DNA of 64,000 nt from Scatavimonas merdigallinarum (GCA_018713055.1 DVFW01000018.1:62001-126000); one strand, 5' to 3'. Positions 34,357 to 43,499 are shown, counted from the first letter of the stretch. Notes: generated by a model from the sequence alone, not told the origin. Made by a program: numbers and translations.

Positions 34357-35376
34357 ATGAAAAACCAATTAGAGTCCATTCGCCAGGCTGCAAAGGCTGC
34401 GCTGGAACATGTAAGCCTTATACAGGACCTGGAACAGCTGCGCATTCAATATCTGGGGAAAAAAGGCGAGCTTACCGCCATATTAAAGCAAATGGGAAAG
34501 CTTTCCCCGGAAGAACGGCCGCTGGTCGGGCAAATGGCAAATGAGACGCGCGCATATATTGAAGGCGCAATTGAAAGCAAAAAAGCCCAGCTTGCACAAA
34601 AAAAGCAGCAGGAGCAGCTTAAGGCGGAAAAAATTGACGTTACGCTCCCAGGAAACAAGATTACGCTTGGCGCAAAGCATCCGCTTTCTATTGTGCTCGA
34701 CGAAATTAAAGAGATCTTTGTAGGTATGGGCTTTGAAATTGTGGAAGGGCCAGAGGTTGAATACGACTATTATAACTTTGAAGCGCTCAATATACCAAAA
34801 GACCATCCCGCAAGGGATACGCAGGACACGTTTTATATTAACGACAATATTCTTCTGCGGACGCAGACATCTTCTGTACAGGTACGTGTTATGGAAAAAC
34901 AAAAGCCGCCGATCCGCATTATATCGCCGGGAAGAGTTTACCGCAGCGACGCGGTGGACGCCACCCATTCCCCGCTGTTTCATCAGATAGAGGGGCTTGT
35001 CGTTGACAAAGGAATTACCTTTGCAGATTTAAAGGGAACACTTGAAATTTTTGTCAGACGCTTATATGGAGAAGATTCTGTTGTGCGCTTCCGCCCTCAC
35101 CATTTTCCGTTTACCGAACCGTCGGCAGAGGTGGACGTACAGTGCTTTTCCTGCCATGGAGAAGGCTGCCGTTTGTGCAAAGGCGAAGGATGGATCGAAA
35201 TTTTGGGCTGCGGTATGGTACACCCCAAGGTTCTGGCAAACTGCGGGATCGATCCTGAAGTATACAGCGGTTTTGCGCTTGGCATGGGATTGGAGCGCGT
35301 GGTAATGCGCCGATACGGCATAGACGACATGCGCCTTTTCTTTGAAAATGACATGCGTTTTTTAAAACAATTTTGA
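34357..35376 (+). CDS. pheS: Phenylalanine--tRNA ligase alpha subunit
   Basis: PheS carries the catalytic class II domain of the alpha2-beta2 enzyme. The N-terminal coiled coil (residues 1-90) contacts tRNA. Class II motif 2 is in RTQTSSVQVRVME and ISPGRVYRSDAVDATHSPLFHQIEG; motif 3 is GFALGMGLERVVMRRYGI. The Phe-binding region FTEPSAEVDVQC is intact. Length 339 is normal. AGAAAGGAAG precedes the ATG. It is under the T-box and 30 bases before pheT. Confidence 0.98.
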   Translation: MKNQLESIRQAAKAALEHVSLIQDLEQLRIQYLGKKGELTAILKQMGKLSPEERPLVGQMANETRAYIEGAIESKKAQLAQKKQQEQLKAEKIDVTLPGNKITLGAKHPLSIVLDEIKEIFVGMGFEIVEGPEVEYDYYNFEALNIPKDHPARDTQDTFYINDNILLRTQTSSVQVRVMEKQKPPIRIISPGRVYRSDAVDATHSPLFHQIEGLVVDKGITFADLKGTLEIFVRRLYGEDSVVRFRPHHFPFTEPSAEVDVQCFSCHGEGCRLCKGEGWIEILGCGMVHPKVLANCGIDPEVYSGFALGMGLERVVMRRYGIDDMRLFFENDMRFLKQF

Positions 35377-35406
35377 TCCAATCTGGAAGAAAGGGTGGAA
35401 TAGAAA

Positions 35407-37779
35407 ATGAATCTTTCAATGAAATGGCTAAACGAATTTACACCTGTAAACATGCCAATCAGGGCCTTTGCAGAAGCAATGACCATGAGCGGCTCGAAAG
35501 TTGAGGGCTTTGAAACGGAAGGCGCAAAAATAGAGAATGTAGTCGTAGGTAAAATTCTTTCGATTGAAAAACATCCTGAAGCGGACAAGCTGGTTGTCTG
35601 CCAGGTTGACGTTGGAGAAGACGCCCCCTTGCAAATTGTAACAGGCGCGACCAACTTAAAGCAGAACGACCTTGTACCTGTTGCAAAGGACCATTCTGTG
35701 CTGGCGGACGGTACAAAAATAAAAAAAGGCAAGCTGCGCGGCGTTTTAAGCTGCGGCATGCTTTGTTCACTGGGCGAATTGGGGCTTACAACGCACGATT
35801 TCCCCTATGCCATTGAGGACGGAATTTTTGTCCTGCAGGAGGATTGCAGCATTGGCCAGGATATTAAAAGTGCAATCGGCCTGGACGATATAAAAGTAGA
35901 ATTTGAAATTACCTCCAACCGCCCCGACTGCTTTTCCGTCATCGGCCTTGCGCGTGAAGCGGCCGCAACGTTTGACCAGCCGCTGCAACTGCATACACCT
36001 GTTGTCAAGGCCGGTCACGGCGACTGCCGCGATATGCTGCAGGTAAATATTGCAGCTGCCGACCTCTGCTATGTATACAGCGCAAGGGTTGTAAAAAATG
36101 TGCGGGTAAAGCCGTCCCCACGCTGGATGCGCGCACGCCTGCGCGCCATGGGCGTGCGCCCGATCAACAACATAGTGGATATTACAAACTATGTTATGCT
36201 GGAATACGGCCAGCCAATGCACGCCTTTGACCTGCGCTATATTGAAGGTGGAAAAATTCAGGTGCGCCGGGCAAAAAACGGCGAAACCATCACCACGCTT
36301 GACGGCGTAGACCGTACACTGACAGACAACAATCTGGTCATTGCCGACGCTTGTAAACCTGTTGCCATTGCCGGTGTAATGGGCGGAGAATACAGCGGTA
36401 TTATGGACGACACGACAACGATCGTGTTTGAATCCGCCACCTTCCTTGGCAGCTCTGTACGGCTTACGGCAAAACAACACGGCATGCGCACAGACGCTTC
36501 TTCCCGTTACGAAAAGGGACTGGATCCCAACGCCTGCCTGCCCGCCCTGGAGCGCGCCTGCGAACTGGTAGAGCTTCTGGACGCCGGAGACGTAATGGAC
36601 GGCGTTGTGGCGGACAGCTGTTTTGAGCCGGCGCAGCGGACCATTGCGTTTGACCCTGCCTGGATCAACCGCTTTCTTGCAACAGATATTACAAGCGGAC
36701 AAATGCAAAAAATTCTTGAAAAAACAGGCTGTAAAATAATTGGGGAAAATATTGTCGTCCCGACTTTTCGCCCAGATCTTGTACACAAAGCAGACATCGC
36801 AGAGGAAATTGCAAGGTTTTACGGCTACAATCAAATTGCTTCAACGGCTTTAAGCGGCGGAGCGCAGGGCAAATACAGCGAAAGGCAGAAGTTTGACATG
36901 CGCATTACTGCTTCTATGCTTGCAATGGGGCTTTCGGAGATTATGACCTATTCCTTCATCAGCCCCAAATATTATAATAAGGTTCTAATGCCGGAAAACC
37001 ACCCGCTGCGTAATTCTGTTGTAATTTCAAACCCATTGGGGGAAGACAGCAGCATTATGCGTACAACCGCACTGCCCTCCATGTTGGAAATACTTGCAAA
37101 AAATTACAGCAACCGCAATACTGCCGCACATTTGTTTGAACTTGCCAAAGAGTACATCCCTACGGCACCCGACAAACTGCCGCTGGAAAAAAACACACTG
37201 ATTGCGGGATTTTACGGAGATTGCGACTTTTTCTCTGCTAAGGGTATTTTGGAAGCGCTGCTTGCAAAACTTGGCGTCTCCGATTATGATATACAAGCGG
37301 CAGACGACAGATTTGGTTATCATCCCGGCAGGTGCGCCGTATTGACAATAAACGGGCAGGAGCTCGGTATAATTGGAGAAATTCACCCGGAATGCGTCAA
37401 AAATTACGGGATTGGAACAAGGGTATATGTGTTTTCTCTGGACGCAGACGTTATGTATGCCCATGCAAATCAGGAAAAGCACTATACGCCGCTTCCCAAA
37501 TATCCCGCCGTTACCAGAGACCTTGCCGTTATCTGCGACGAGGGCATTCCTGTTCTTACACTTGAAAAGGCGATTACCGCCGCTGCCGGAAAACATTTGG
37601 ATTCTCTTTCTCTATTTGACGTTTACCAGGGGAAACAAATTGAAGCCGGGAAAAAAAGCGTTGCCTTTAATATTGCTTTAAGAAGCGCCGACAGCACGCT
37701 GACAGACGAACAGGCAAGCGTTTTGATGGACAAGATTATAAAAGCGCTTGAAAAATCCGGCGCCGTTTTGAGAGCCTGA
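35407..37779 (+). CDS. pheT: Phenylalanine--tRNA ligase beta subunit
   Basis: The 790-residue beta subunit has the usual order: an N-terminal EMAP/tRNA-binding domain (about 40-155, VVGKILSIEKHPEADKLVVCQVD), the B3/B4 editing region (about 210-390, with RPINNIVDITNYVMLEYGQPMHAFD), B5 (about 400-475), a catalytic-like domain, and the C-terminal anticodon-binding FDX domain (about 695-790, YPAVTRDLAVICDE). It stabilises PheS and edits Tyr-tRNA-Phe. The RBS GAAAGGGTGG precedes ATG 35407. Confidence 0.98.
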   Translation: MNLSMKWLNEFTPVNMPIRAFAEAMTMSGSKVEGFETEGAKIENVVVGKILSIEKHPEADKLVVCQVDVGEDAPLQIVTGATNLKQNDLVPVAKDHSVLADGTKIKKGKLRGVLSCGMLCSLGELGLTTHDFPYAIEDGIFVLQEDCSIGQDIKSAIGLDDIKVEFEITSNRPDCFSVIGLAREAAATFDQPLQLHTPVVKAGHGDCRDMLQVNIAAADLCYVYSARVVKNVRVKPSPRWMRARLRAMGVRPINNIVDITNYVMLEYGQPMHAFDLRYIEGGKIQVRRAKNGETITTLDGVDRTLTDNNLVIADACKPVAIAGVMGGEYSGIMDDTTTIVFESATFLGSSVRLTAKQHGMRTDASSRYEKGLDPNACLPALERACELVELLDAGDVMDGVVADSCFEPAQRTIAFDPAWINRFLATDITSGQMQKILEKTGCKIIGENIVVPTFRPDLVHKADIAEEIARFYGYNQIASTALSGGAQGKYSERQKFDMRITASMLAMGLSEIMTYSFISPKYYNKVLMPENHPLRNSVVISNPLGEDSSIMRTTALPSMLEILAKNYSNRNTAAHLFELAKEYIPTAPDKLPLEKNTLIAGFYGDCDFFSAKGILEALLAKLGVSDYDIQAADDRFGYHPGRCAVLTINGQELGIIGEIHPECVKNYGIGTRVYVFSLDADVMYAHANQEKHYTPLPKYPAVTRDLAVICDEGIPVLTLEKAITAAAGKHLDSLSLFDVYQGKQIEAGKKSVAFNIALRSADSTLTDEQASVLMDKIIKALEKSGAVLRA

Positions 37780-37812
37780 TTTTTCCCCGGTATAAAAGTT
37801 CACAATTTGTTA

Positions 37813-37841
37813 TTGAACTTAAATTTACCGCGTAGTATAAT
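37813..37841 (+). promoter_or_regulatory. Promoter for ireB
   Basis: TTGAAC, 17 bases, TATAAT, 21 bases before the ireB start codon. Confidence 0.68.
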
Positions 37842-37862
37842 GGCTACAGTGGAGGTGGAAGC

Positions 37863-38108
37863 ATGTTTGACAAGACGATGGTTTTTTCACTGGGTGGCGA
37901 CAAGGACGACGAAATAAAAAAAGCGCTGGTCACTGTTTATGACGCGCTCAAGCAAAAGGGGTATAACCCCGTCAACCAAATTGTTGGCTACATTCTTTCC
38001 GAAGATCCCACATATATTACAACCCATAACAACGCACGTAATATTATCAGTAAAATTGACCGGGACGATCTTTTGGAAACGCTTGTAAAGTCCTTTTTAA
38101 ACAAATAA
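37863..38108 (+). CDS. IreB family regulatory phosphoprotein (UPF0297)
   Basis: The 81-residue protein is a full-length match to UPF0297: DKTMVFSLG at the start, then KALVTVYDALKQKGYNPVNQIVGYILSEDPTYITTHNNARNIISKIDRDDLLE. In Enterococcus faecalis IreB is phosphorylated by the Ser/Thr kinase IreK on N-terminal threonines and lowers cephalosporin resistance; Thr4 is present here. GGAGGTGG precedes the ATG. In many Firmicutes ruvX follows, but here a terminator comes directly after. The kinase gene is not in the window. Confidence 0.93.
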   Translation: MFDKTMVFSLGGDKDDEIKKALVTVYDALKQKGYNPVNQIVGYILSEDPTYITTHNNARNIISKIDRDDLLETLVKSFLNK

Positions 38109-38123
38109 ACAAAACAAGAAGTT

Positions 38124-38162
38124 TGCCCGCCGCACAATGGATGCGGCGGGCATTTATTTTTT
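38124..38162 (+). terminator. Intrinsic terminator after ireB
   Basis: Perfect 11-base stem TGCCCGCCGCA (38124-38134) with TGCGGCGGGCA (38142-38152), then a T-rich tail. Confidence 0.9.
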
Positions 38163-38270
38163 CCCATCTTTACAGACACGCTTCTTAGCGCAGGCATGAG
38201 AAATGCTTTTCAGGATACGCGCACCTGTATGGCGCGCGCGCATATTCTGGATATAAAAGGAGCTGATAGA

Positions 38271-38765
38271 ATGCTTTGGGAAAATACAACAAAAAATTAC
38301 GCGCGGAAAATGGAAAAACGGAAGCCGGAGGCTTTTGCACAGATAAAGGGCGGCCCTCATAACCCAAAAATTGACGGAACCGTCGCTTTTTATAAAACGT
38401 TGCGTGGTGTTTTGGTCATAGCAGACATTGCCGGACTACCGACAGACACCGCAGAATGCGCCGAAAATATTTTTGCCATGCACATCCACCAGGGCGGCAG
38501 CTGCACCGGAAATGCACAGGACCCGTTTGCAGATACAAAATCCCATTATAATCCGAAAAACTGCCCGCACCCTGCCCATGCTGGCGACCTCCCGCCTCTT
38601 TTTGCTAATAATGGAAGCGCATGGTGCGCATTTGTTACAAACCGCTTTCGGATCCGGGATATTCTTGGTCATACGGTCGTTATTCACAGCAAAGCCGACG
38701 ATTTTAAAACGCAGCCGTCCGGGGATTCCGGCGATAAACTGGCCTGCGGCGTTATTCAGCGCTAA
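38271..38765 (+). CDS. Cu/Zn superoxide dismutase family protein
   Basis: The 164-residue protein keeps all metal ligands of Cu/Zn SODs: His71 and His73 (MHIH), His92 (KSHYNP), His100 and His103 with Asp106 (HPAHAGDLPPL), and His139 (GHTVVIH). The disulfide pair appears to be Cys78 and Cys159 (GGSCTG, LACGV). ATG 38271 was chosen because AAAGGAG lies 8 bases upstream; this start gives no signal peptide, so the enzyme should be cytoplasmic, whereas most bacterial SodC are exported. The electrostatic loop motif KADDFKTQPSGDSG is intact. Presence in an anaerobe suggests aerotolerance. It is monocistronic and ends at a terminator. Confidence 0.9.
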   Translation: MLWENTTKNYARKMEKRKPEAFAQIKGGPHNPKIDGTVAFYKTLRGVLVIADIAGLPTDTAECAENIFAMHIHQGGSCTGNAQDPFADTKSHYNPKNCPHPAHAGDLPPLFANNGSAWCAFVTNRFRIRDILGHTVVIHSKADDFKTQPSGDSGDKLACGVIQR

Positions 38766-38784
38766 AAGCAAAATGCATGCTCTA

Positions 38785-38821
38785 AAAAGCAGGAGGAACC
38801 GTCTATCCTCCTGCTTTTTTT
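38785..38821 (+). terminator. Intrinsic terminator after the SOD gene
   Basis: Stem AGCAGGAGGA (38788-38797) with TCCTCCTGCT (38806-38815), flanked by A and T runs. Confidence 0.9.
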
Positions 38822-38828
38822 CATGCGG

Positions 38829-38849
38829 CCCGGCAGTCTGCCGGGTTTT
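38829..38849 (-). terminator. Terminator-like hairpin after the anchored Pro-rich gene
   Basis: CCCGGCA (38829-38835) pairs with TGCCGGG (38839-38845) around a 3-base loop. It lies 15 bases beyond the stop of the leftward gene; with the preceding hairpin it forms a convergent terminator pair. Confidence 0.6.
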
Positions 38850-38863
38850 GTATGTAGCCGTTT

Positions 38864-39382
38864 TTATTTTCCGTGTTTTCTTCTGTGCGTACTGGCAAGT
38901 ATGCCAACGGTGATCAATGCGCCCAACACAATTACGACCCACATGAATATGCCCATTACCACATATTGCGTTGTAGTCGTATTGTTATTTTCCTTCTCGG
39001 GAATGGTTACATCCTCTGTAGGAATCGTCTGTGTCGGCAGCTGAAAAATATCCAGCCAAGACTGGCTCTCCTGCGGGTGCGTTTCCTCCTGTGAAACAGG
39101 CGGGTCGGTTTCCTGATAAGAAACGTCAGGCGGTTGGGTTTCCTGCGGCCGGGTTTGAGGCGGCTGGGTAGGCTCGGGCTGGGTAGGTTCCGGTTCGGAG
39201 CCCGGCTGGACGGGCTGTGACTCTACAGGTTCTGTGGACGATACTGAAGGCGGCTGCGTTTCCGGCGTATAGGCGCTACTGGGGGCGGTTTCATCCTCCG
39301 GCAATGCCAGCACGGTTGTGTGCGCCGCCATAAGCAGTAATGCCGCCGTTAAAAACAGCAATACTGTTTTTTTGCACTTCAT
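38864..39382 (-). CDS. Membrane-anchored Pro/Gln/Thr/Glu-rich surface protein
   Basis: I do not recognise a family. The 172-residue protein has a signal peptide (about 1-26, LLFLTAALLLMAAHTTVLA), a long low-complexity region (27-135) rich in Pro, Gln, Thr, Glu and Ser with repeats such as EPTQPEPTQPPQ and ETQPP, and one C-terminal membrane helix (about 141-163, VVMGIFMWVVIVLGALITVGIL) followed by the basic tail HRRKHGK. This predicts an outside stalk held by a C-terminal anchor, without an LPXTG motif. It lies 92 bases downstream of spoIIP on the same strand, which raises but does not prove a link with sporulation. Confidence 0.78.
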   Translation of the reverse strand: MKCKKTVLLFLTAALLLMAAHTTVLALPEDETAPSSAYTPETQPPSVSSTEPVESQPVQPGSEPEPTQPEPTQPPQTRPQETQPPDVSYQETDPPVSQEETHPQESQSWLDIFQLPTQTIPTEDVTIPEKENNNTTTTQYVVMGIFMWVVIVLGALITVGILASTHRRKHGK

Positions 39383-39474
39383 GTTTTATTTCGTTCCTTT
39401 CAAAAAGGCTTTTTTAAATTATACCCACTTCACAACCTTTTTGTCTATAGCATTTTAAAATAATTCCACCTGTA

Positions 39475-40575
39475 TTAAGCCGACTTTAAAACCTGGGCCA
39501 GAACCTCCCCCAAAAGCTCCCCGGAATATACGGCTTCATCCAGAGTATTGACGTCCGTTCCAACTTCTATCAGCAGCGATCCAGTATTTATGGACATATT
39601 ATAAGCAAAGTCCCCAAAATAAAGCGGCCGCGTCATACCCGGATACAGTGTTTCCGCCGTCTGCTGCAAACGCAGGGCAAAGCGCAAATTATATTCCCAG
39701 TGAGAAAATCCATACGCGCCTGTAGGGTCGTAACCACTCATGATCATAATCTGCGCGGCCTTTTTTCCGTTTGCAACAAACGTCGGCTTGATTTTACCGC
39801 TTTCTCCACCATATCCAATTGCGTCCCGGTGCAGATCAATTACCACTTTAATCGTCGGATATTCTTCCAGATAGCTGTATATAGTTTCGGCGCTTCGGTC
39901 GTACGAACCGTTGTAGCTGGGGTCGTCGTGGTGCGTGGTCGAATGCAGCGCACCAATTCCGTGCGCGTTAAGCGTATCAACAATTGCGGCTCCAACACGT
40001 GTAACGTTATAGTTATCGTCTGTATCTCTGCCGTTGTAATTTTCGTAGTAATAACCAAGGTCTTCCTGCATATAGGCCTCCCCTGTATGCGTATGTACGA
40101 CGAGCACCTGCGGCTTTGCCGTGTTTTCCATTTCAAACCCAAGCGGAAGCTGCAGTTGTTGCCCTACGTTGATTACATAATCTGTTGTATTGCGGATTGA
40201 AAAGTTATCATATTCTACACCGGAAGCTCCATACTGGCTTTCAATAACGGGAAAAGTCCTTTCCCCTTCGTGCCCGTCGCTGTCTTTTTTTCTGGGGACA
40301 GTTTCCTCTTTTTCGCTATTTCCCGTACTTTCGGTTTTGCGTGCCTGGTCTGCGTCTGCAATTGTGCTTACAACGGGCGCTGTTGGATTTTCTTGCTGTT
40401 TTACGGTGCCGTCCGGCATGGTAAGACCTGCGGCCATTAACTGCAGACGAGTGGTTTCTCCACCTAAAGCAGAGGGAAGTCTTGCCCCCACACAAACAGC
40501 GGACAACACCGCAATTGCAAGCGAAAGTACCACCGCGGTTCCATTTACCAGTTTTTTTCTTTTTTGCGTCTGCAT
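39475..40575 (-). CDS. spoIIP: Stage II sporulation protein P (engulfment peptidoglycan hydrolase)
   Basis: SpoIIP is the amidase/endopeptidase of the SpoIID-SpoIIP-SpoIIM complex that thins septal peptidoglycan and drives engulfment. One N-terminal membrane helix (about residues 12-34) is followed by a variable linker and the catalytic domain: VLVVHTHTGEAY, VTRVGAAIVDTLNAHG, then KVVIDLHRDA and a late LLIEVGTDVNTLDEA. ATG 40575 was chosen because AAAAGGT precedes it and it leaves a basic start before the helix. Length 366 fits. It follows gpr by 69 bases; gpr-spoIIP is a conserved pair. Confidence 0.95.
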   Translation of the reverse strand: MQTQKRKKLVNGTAVVLSLAIAVLSAVCVGARLPSALGGETTRLQLMAAGLTMPDGTVKQQENPTAPVVSTIADADQARKTESTGNSEKEETVPRKKDSDGHEGERTFPVIESQYGASGVEYDNFSIRNTTDYVINVGQQLQLPLGFEMENTAKPQVLVVHTHTGEAYMQEDLGYYYENYNGRDTDDNYNVTRVGAAIVDTLNAHGIGALHSTTHHDDPSYNGSYDRSAETIYSYLEEYPTIKVVIDLHRDAIGYGGESGKIKPTFVANGKKAAQIMIMSGYDPTGAYGFSHWEYNLRFALRLQQTAETLYPGMTRPLYFGDFAYNMSINTGSLLIEVGTDVNTLDEAVYSGELLGEVLAQVLKSA

Positions 40576-40644
40576 ACCTTTTCCCCCGCCCATACAGCAT
40601 TGCTCTAACTTATAGGTATGCATACCGATTTTGTTTTATGCGCT

Positions 40645-41532
40645 CTATCCTACAAGGGAAAGCAGGTCGGGAAGTGTAAAATCCGGATGCAGTGCGCAGT
40701 TGACCGCCATACTGATCAGTTTTGCCCCCCGCTCAATCAGCAGGTCGATTTCCCGCGGGGTCACAACCATTGTCTGTCCGTTTGGGGAAACTGTGCGGCG
40801 CACAGCGCTCTGCGCTTTTGCACTGCTGTCCAGTAAAAGATCGGATGCAAGCGTTACTGCATCCACCACGGTGGGAACGCCAATTGCTATAACAGGGACG
40901 CCCATTGTTTTTTGGTTGATTTTCAGTCGGTGGTTCCCCACCCCGGCTCCCGGGGATATCCCTGTATCTGAAATCTGCATAGTGCAGCCAAGGCGTTCCA
41001 ACCTTCTGGAGGCCAGCGCGTCAATGGCAATTACTGCGCTCGGCCTGATTTTCTGCGCCACGCTGAAAATAAGCTCGCCGGTTTCTATGCCTGTCTGGCC
41101 CAAAACACCGGGAGCTAACACTGCAACGGGCCGTAAAGCGTCAAGTCCTGTGCTCCGGGCAAGTTCTCCCGTTATATGCCTGGTTGCCAGAACCTGCGCA
41201 CCGGCTTTTGGGCCAAGCGCATCCGGCGTAATATTCAGGTTTCCAAGCCCGGTTACAAGCACCAGCCCTTTTTCCGGTAAAAGGGAGCGGATTTCCTCTG
41301 CAATAATCAGCAGGCGCTGATCTGTTTCCCGGAAGTCGTCTGTCAACGGTGGCAGCTCTATTGTGATGTATGTGCCTGTTTCTTTCTGCATTTTCCTTGC
41401 TGCTTCTTCTTGTGTAATGCGCATTCTTGTTACGGTCATATTTTGGTACTTTTGCGTGCCATACTGCACACCCTGCATTTTTCCGCCTGCTATTTCCTTT
41501 GCTTCAAGTGCAAGATCCGTTCTTACCTGCAT
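40645..41532 (-). CDS. gpr: Spore germination protease GPR
   Basis: GPR degrades small acid-soluble proteins when spores germinate. The N-terminal RTDLALEA resembles both its own activation site and its SASP target sites. Core motifs VLVTGLGNLNITPDALGPKA and VIAIDALASRRLERLG, with SDTGISPGAGVGNHR, are typical. Length 295 is shorter than the B. subtilis enzyme but usual for clostridia. RBS AAAGGAG precedes ATG 41532. Transcription by sigma-F/sigma-G is expected, but I could not identify a clear promoter. Confidence 0.96.
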   Translation of the reverse strand: MQVRTDLALEAKEIAGGKMQGVQYGTQKYQNMTVTRMRITQEEAARKMQKETGTYITIELPPLTDDFRETDQRLLIIAEEIRSLLPEKGLVLVTGLGNLNITPDALGPKAGAQVLATRHITGELARSTGLDALRPVAVLAPGVLGQTGIETGELIFSVAQKIRPSAVIAIDALASRRLERLGCTMQISDTGISPGAGVGNHRLKINQKTMGVPVIAIGVPTVVDAVTLASDLLLDSSAKAQSAVRRTVSPNGQTMVVTPREIDLLIERGAKLISMAVNCALHPDFTLPDLLSLVG

Positions 41533-41570
41533 ATTTTTCTCCTTTTTCTTTCCGGGTTTTCCACAGCCTA

Positions 41571-41599
41571 TTTACTTTTCCATTTTATACTGATACAAT
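41571..41599 (+). promoter_or_regulatory. Promoter for the dockerin peptidase gene
   Basis: TTTACT, 17 bases, TACAAT, about 80 bases before the start codon. Confidence 0.45.
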
Positions 41600-41680
41600 A
41601 TAGCATATCCACAGGCAAAAAGATTATGAAACCGCACTTTTTACAAATATACTGTCTACTATAAAATCAGCGAGGTCATT

Positions 41681-43423
41681 ATGAAAAGAAAAAAACGCCT
41701 TACGGCCGCTCTATGTCTTTGTACTGCATTTTTTATCTTTGCATCTGCTTTCCCCGCCGGCGCTGTTGAAAACAAAAAATTCACGGCAGACGGCAACAAC
41801 AAGTATTCTATAGCAAGCCCTTCTTATACGGAAGAATATGCAAGCTATCTGCAAAACGGGAGCAAGGATTTGCTTGTTCCGCAAATGTATAAAAGCACCG
41901 GCACGGTGCTTAAACGCAATGGTATTGCGCTGCCTGCTTCCTACAGTTCGGCAGATTTTGGGTATGTAACACCCGTAAAAGACCAGGGAAACCTGAACAC
42001 TTGCTGGGTTTTCGGCGCTATATCCGGCCTTGAAACCTATCTTATAAAAAACGAATTTGGCAGCTTTGACCTTTCAGAGGAACATGCAAACCACTGGGCA
42101 ACTACGCGCACAAACGGAACCGGCTGGCAACGTACATATACAGACGGCGGTTATTCCCAGATGATGCCGGGCTATTTTACATCATGGAGTGGACCACGTT
42201 TGGAAAGCGACATTCCATATAGAAGCGGTGATACGCTAAGTTTTGAGGAAATTGACCAAAAAGGCGTTACCACCATTGGTGTAACAGATCTGATGTTTTT
42301 GGAAAACGACCCCGACTCCATCAAACAAGCCATTTATACATACGGCAGCGTTACGGCAGGCTGCAGCACGCTGAAAAAGTATTTTAACAAACAGAAAACG
42401 GCATTTTACTGTCCTGACGATTTTCCGGGCAGCGCGAACACAGGCGGGCACGTCGTATCTGTCATCGGGTGGAACGACCAATATGAAAAAGAAAACTTTA
42501 ACCCGCTTTACAGGCCACAAAAAGACGGCGCCTGGCTGGTAAAAAACAGTTGGGGTGCGCAAAGCAACGTAGAAGGCTTTTACTGGATTTCCTATGAAGA
42601 CAAATATATTTTTAACAAGCGCTACGGAAAAAATTACGCAATTGTTCGGGCGGACCTGGTAAAAGAAAACCAGAAAATATACCAAAACGAAATTTACGGT
42701 GCAACGTATGATATGGCTGTTTATGAAAATGCAAACACGGGGAAAGAGTATCTTACGCAAATGACCTATGCAAACGTATTTGATTTTTCTGACGCCTACC
42801 AGTCTATAGAACAGGTTATATTTGAAAGCGAGGCTGCAGGAGCCGCTTATACTGTGTACTATATTCCCTGCGAAGGCGGCGTGCCGGTACAGGACCAGGC
42901 CCGGTGGCGTCTGCTTGCAAACGGGCGAGTTCCTTACAGTGGCTATGTGAGCGCAGAAACTTCCGGCTTTATTGTACCGGAGGGAAAAGGTGCTCTGGGT
43001 GTTCGGATTAACGCCGCGGGTACGGACACGCACGCCTCTCTTGGTGTGGGAGAATGGCTGAAAAACACTACTGTAAACAAAATGACTTTTTTGCCCGATG
43101 TACACAAGGGCGACTGTTACCTGTTTTTAGACGGAACTTTTCTGGAACTTACCGACGTTTACCGAACTCTGTTCAATAACGATGAAATTGGCGGAACGCT
43201 CGTGATCAAAGCAATTGCATCAAAGAGCCCTTTCCTCAGGGGCGATGTGGACGGTAACGGATATATAAATATTTCTGACGTGTTGCTTATGCAAAAACAC
43301 CTGGCAAAATTTCTTGTGCTGGACGAAGCACAGATTAAAACCACCGCAGATTTAAACGGCGATTGCCTGCTCACAATAGAAGATGTTTTGCTGCTGCAAA
43401 ATATACTTGCAAAGAAAAACTGA
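41681..43423 (+). CDS. Secreted papain-like (C1A) peptidase with lectin-like domain and type I dockerin
   Basis: The 580-residue protein has a signal peptide (1-28), a C1 peptidase domain (about 85-315) with oxyanion Gln102, catalytic Cys108 (QGNLNTCWVF), His257 (GGHVVSVIGWND) and Asn289 (KNSWG), then a region (about 335-500) resembling the lectin-like beta domain that follows C1 peptidases of this group. Residues 516-580 are a type I dockerin with two calcium loops, DVDGNGYINISDVLLMQ and DLNGDCLLTIEDVLLLQ. Dockerins plug enzymes into cohesin scaffolds. No cohesin gene is here. The gene converges on the CHAP-dockerin gene. Confidence 0.92.
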   Translation: MKRKKRLTAALCLCTAFFIFASAFPAGAVENKKFTADGNNKYSIASPSYTEEYASYLQNGSKDLLVPQMYKSTGTVLKRNGIALPASYSSADFGYVTPVKDQGNLNTCWVFGAISGLETYLIKNEFGSFDLSEEHANHWATTRTNGTGWQRTYTDGGYSQMMPGYFTSWSGPRLESDIPYRSGDTLSFEEIDQKGVTTIGVTDLMFLENDPDSIKQAIYTYGSVTAGCSTLKKYFNKQKTAFYCPDDFPGSANTGGHVVSVIGWNDQYEKENFNPLYRPQKDGAWLVKNSWGAQSNVEGFYWISYEDKYIFNKRYGKNYAIVRADLVKENQKIYQNEIYGATYDMAVYENANTGKEYLTQMTYANVFDFSDAYQSIEQVIFESEAAGAAYTVYYIPCEGGVPVQDQARWRLLANGRVPYSGYVSAETSGFIVPEGKGALGVRINAAGTDTHASLGVGEWLKNTTVNKMTFLPDVHKGDCYLFLDGTFLELTDVYRTLFNNDEIGGTLVIKAIASKSPFLRGDVDGNGYINISDVLLMQKHLAKFLVLDEAQIKTTADLNGDCLLTIEDVLLLQNILAKKN

Positions 43424-43445
43424 GCAAGGCTTTTTTCTAAAACAA

Positions 43446-43477
43446 ACCGCCCTGTACCAAAGTTTGTACAGGGCGGT
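43446..43477. terminator. Bidirectional terminator between the two dockerin genes
   Basis: Perfect 12-base stem ACCGCCCTGTAC (43446-43457) with GTACAGGGCGGT (43466-43477). The minus-strand side is followed by TTGTTTT, the plus side by a weaker T-rich stretch, so it serves both convergent genes. Confidence 0.82.
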
Positions 43478-43499
43478 CATTATTGTTGTTAAATGGTTG

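Noticed and set aside
35767..36834. A 355-codon antisense frame across pheT
   Set aside because: pheT is a full-length, conserved gene there. The antisense product has no recognisable motif and lacks a convincing start.
42236..43105. A 289-codon antisense frame across the dockerin peptidase gene
   Set aside because: The peptidase catalytic residues and dockerin are on the plus strand in one frame, so this is a shadow.
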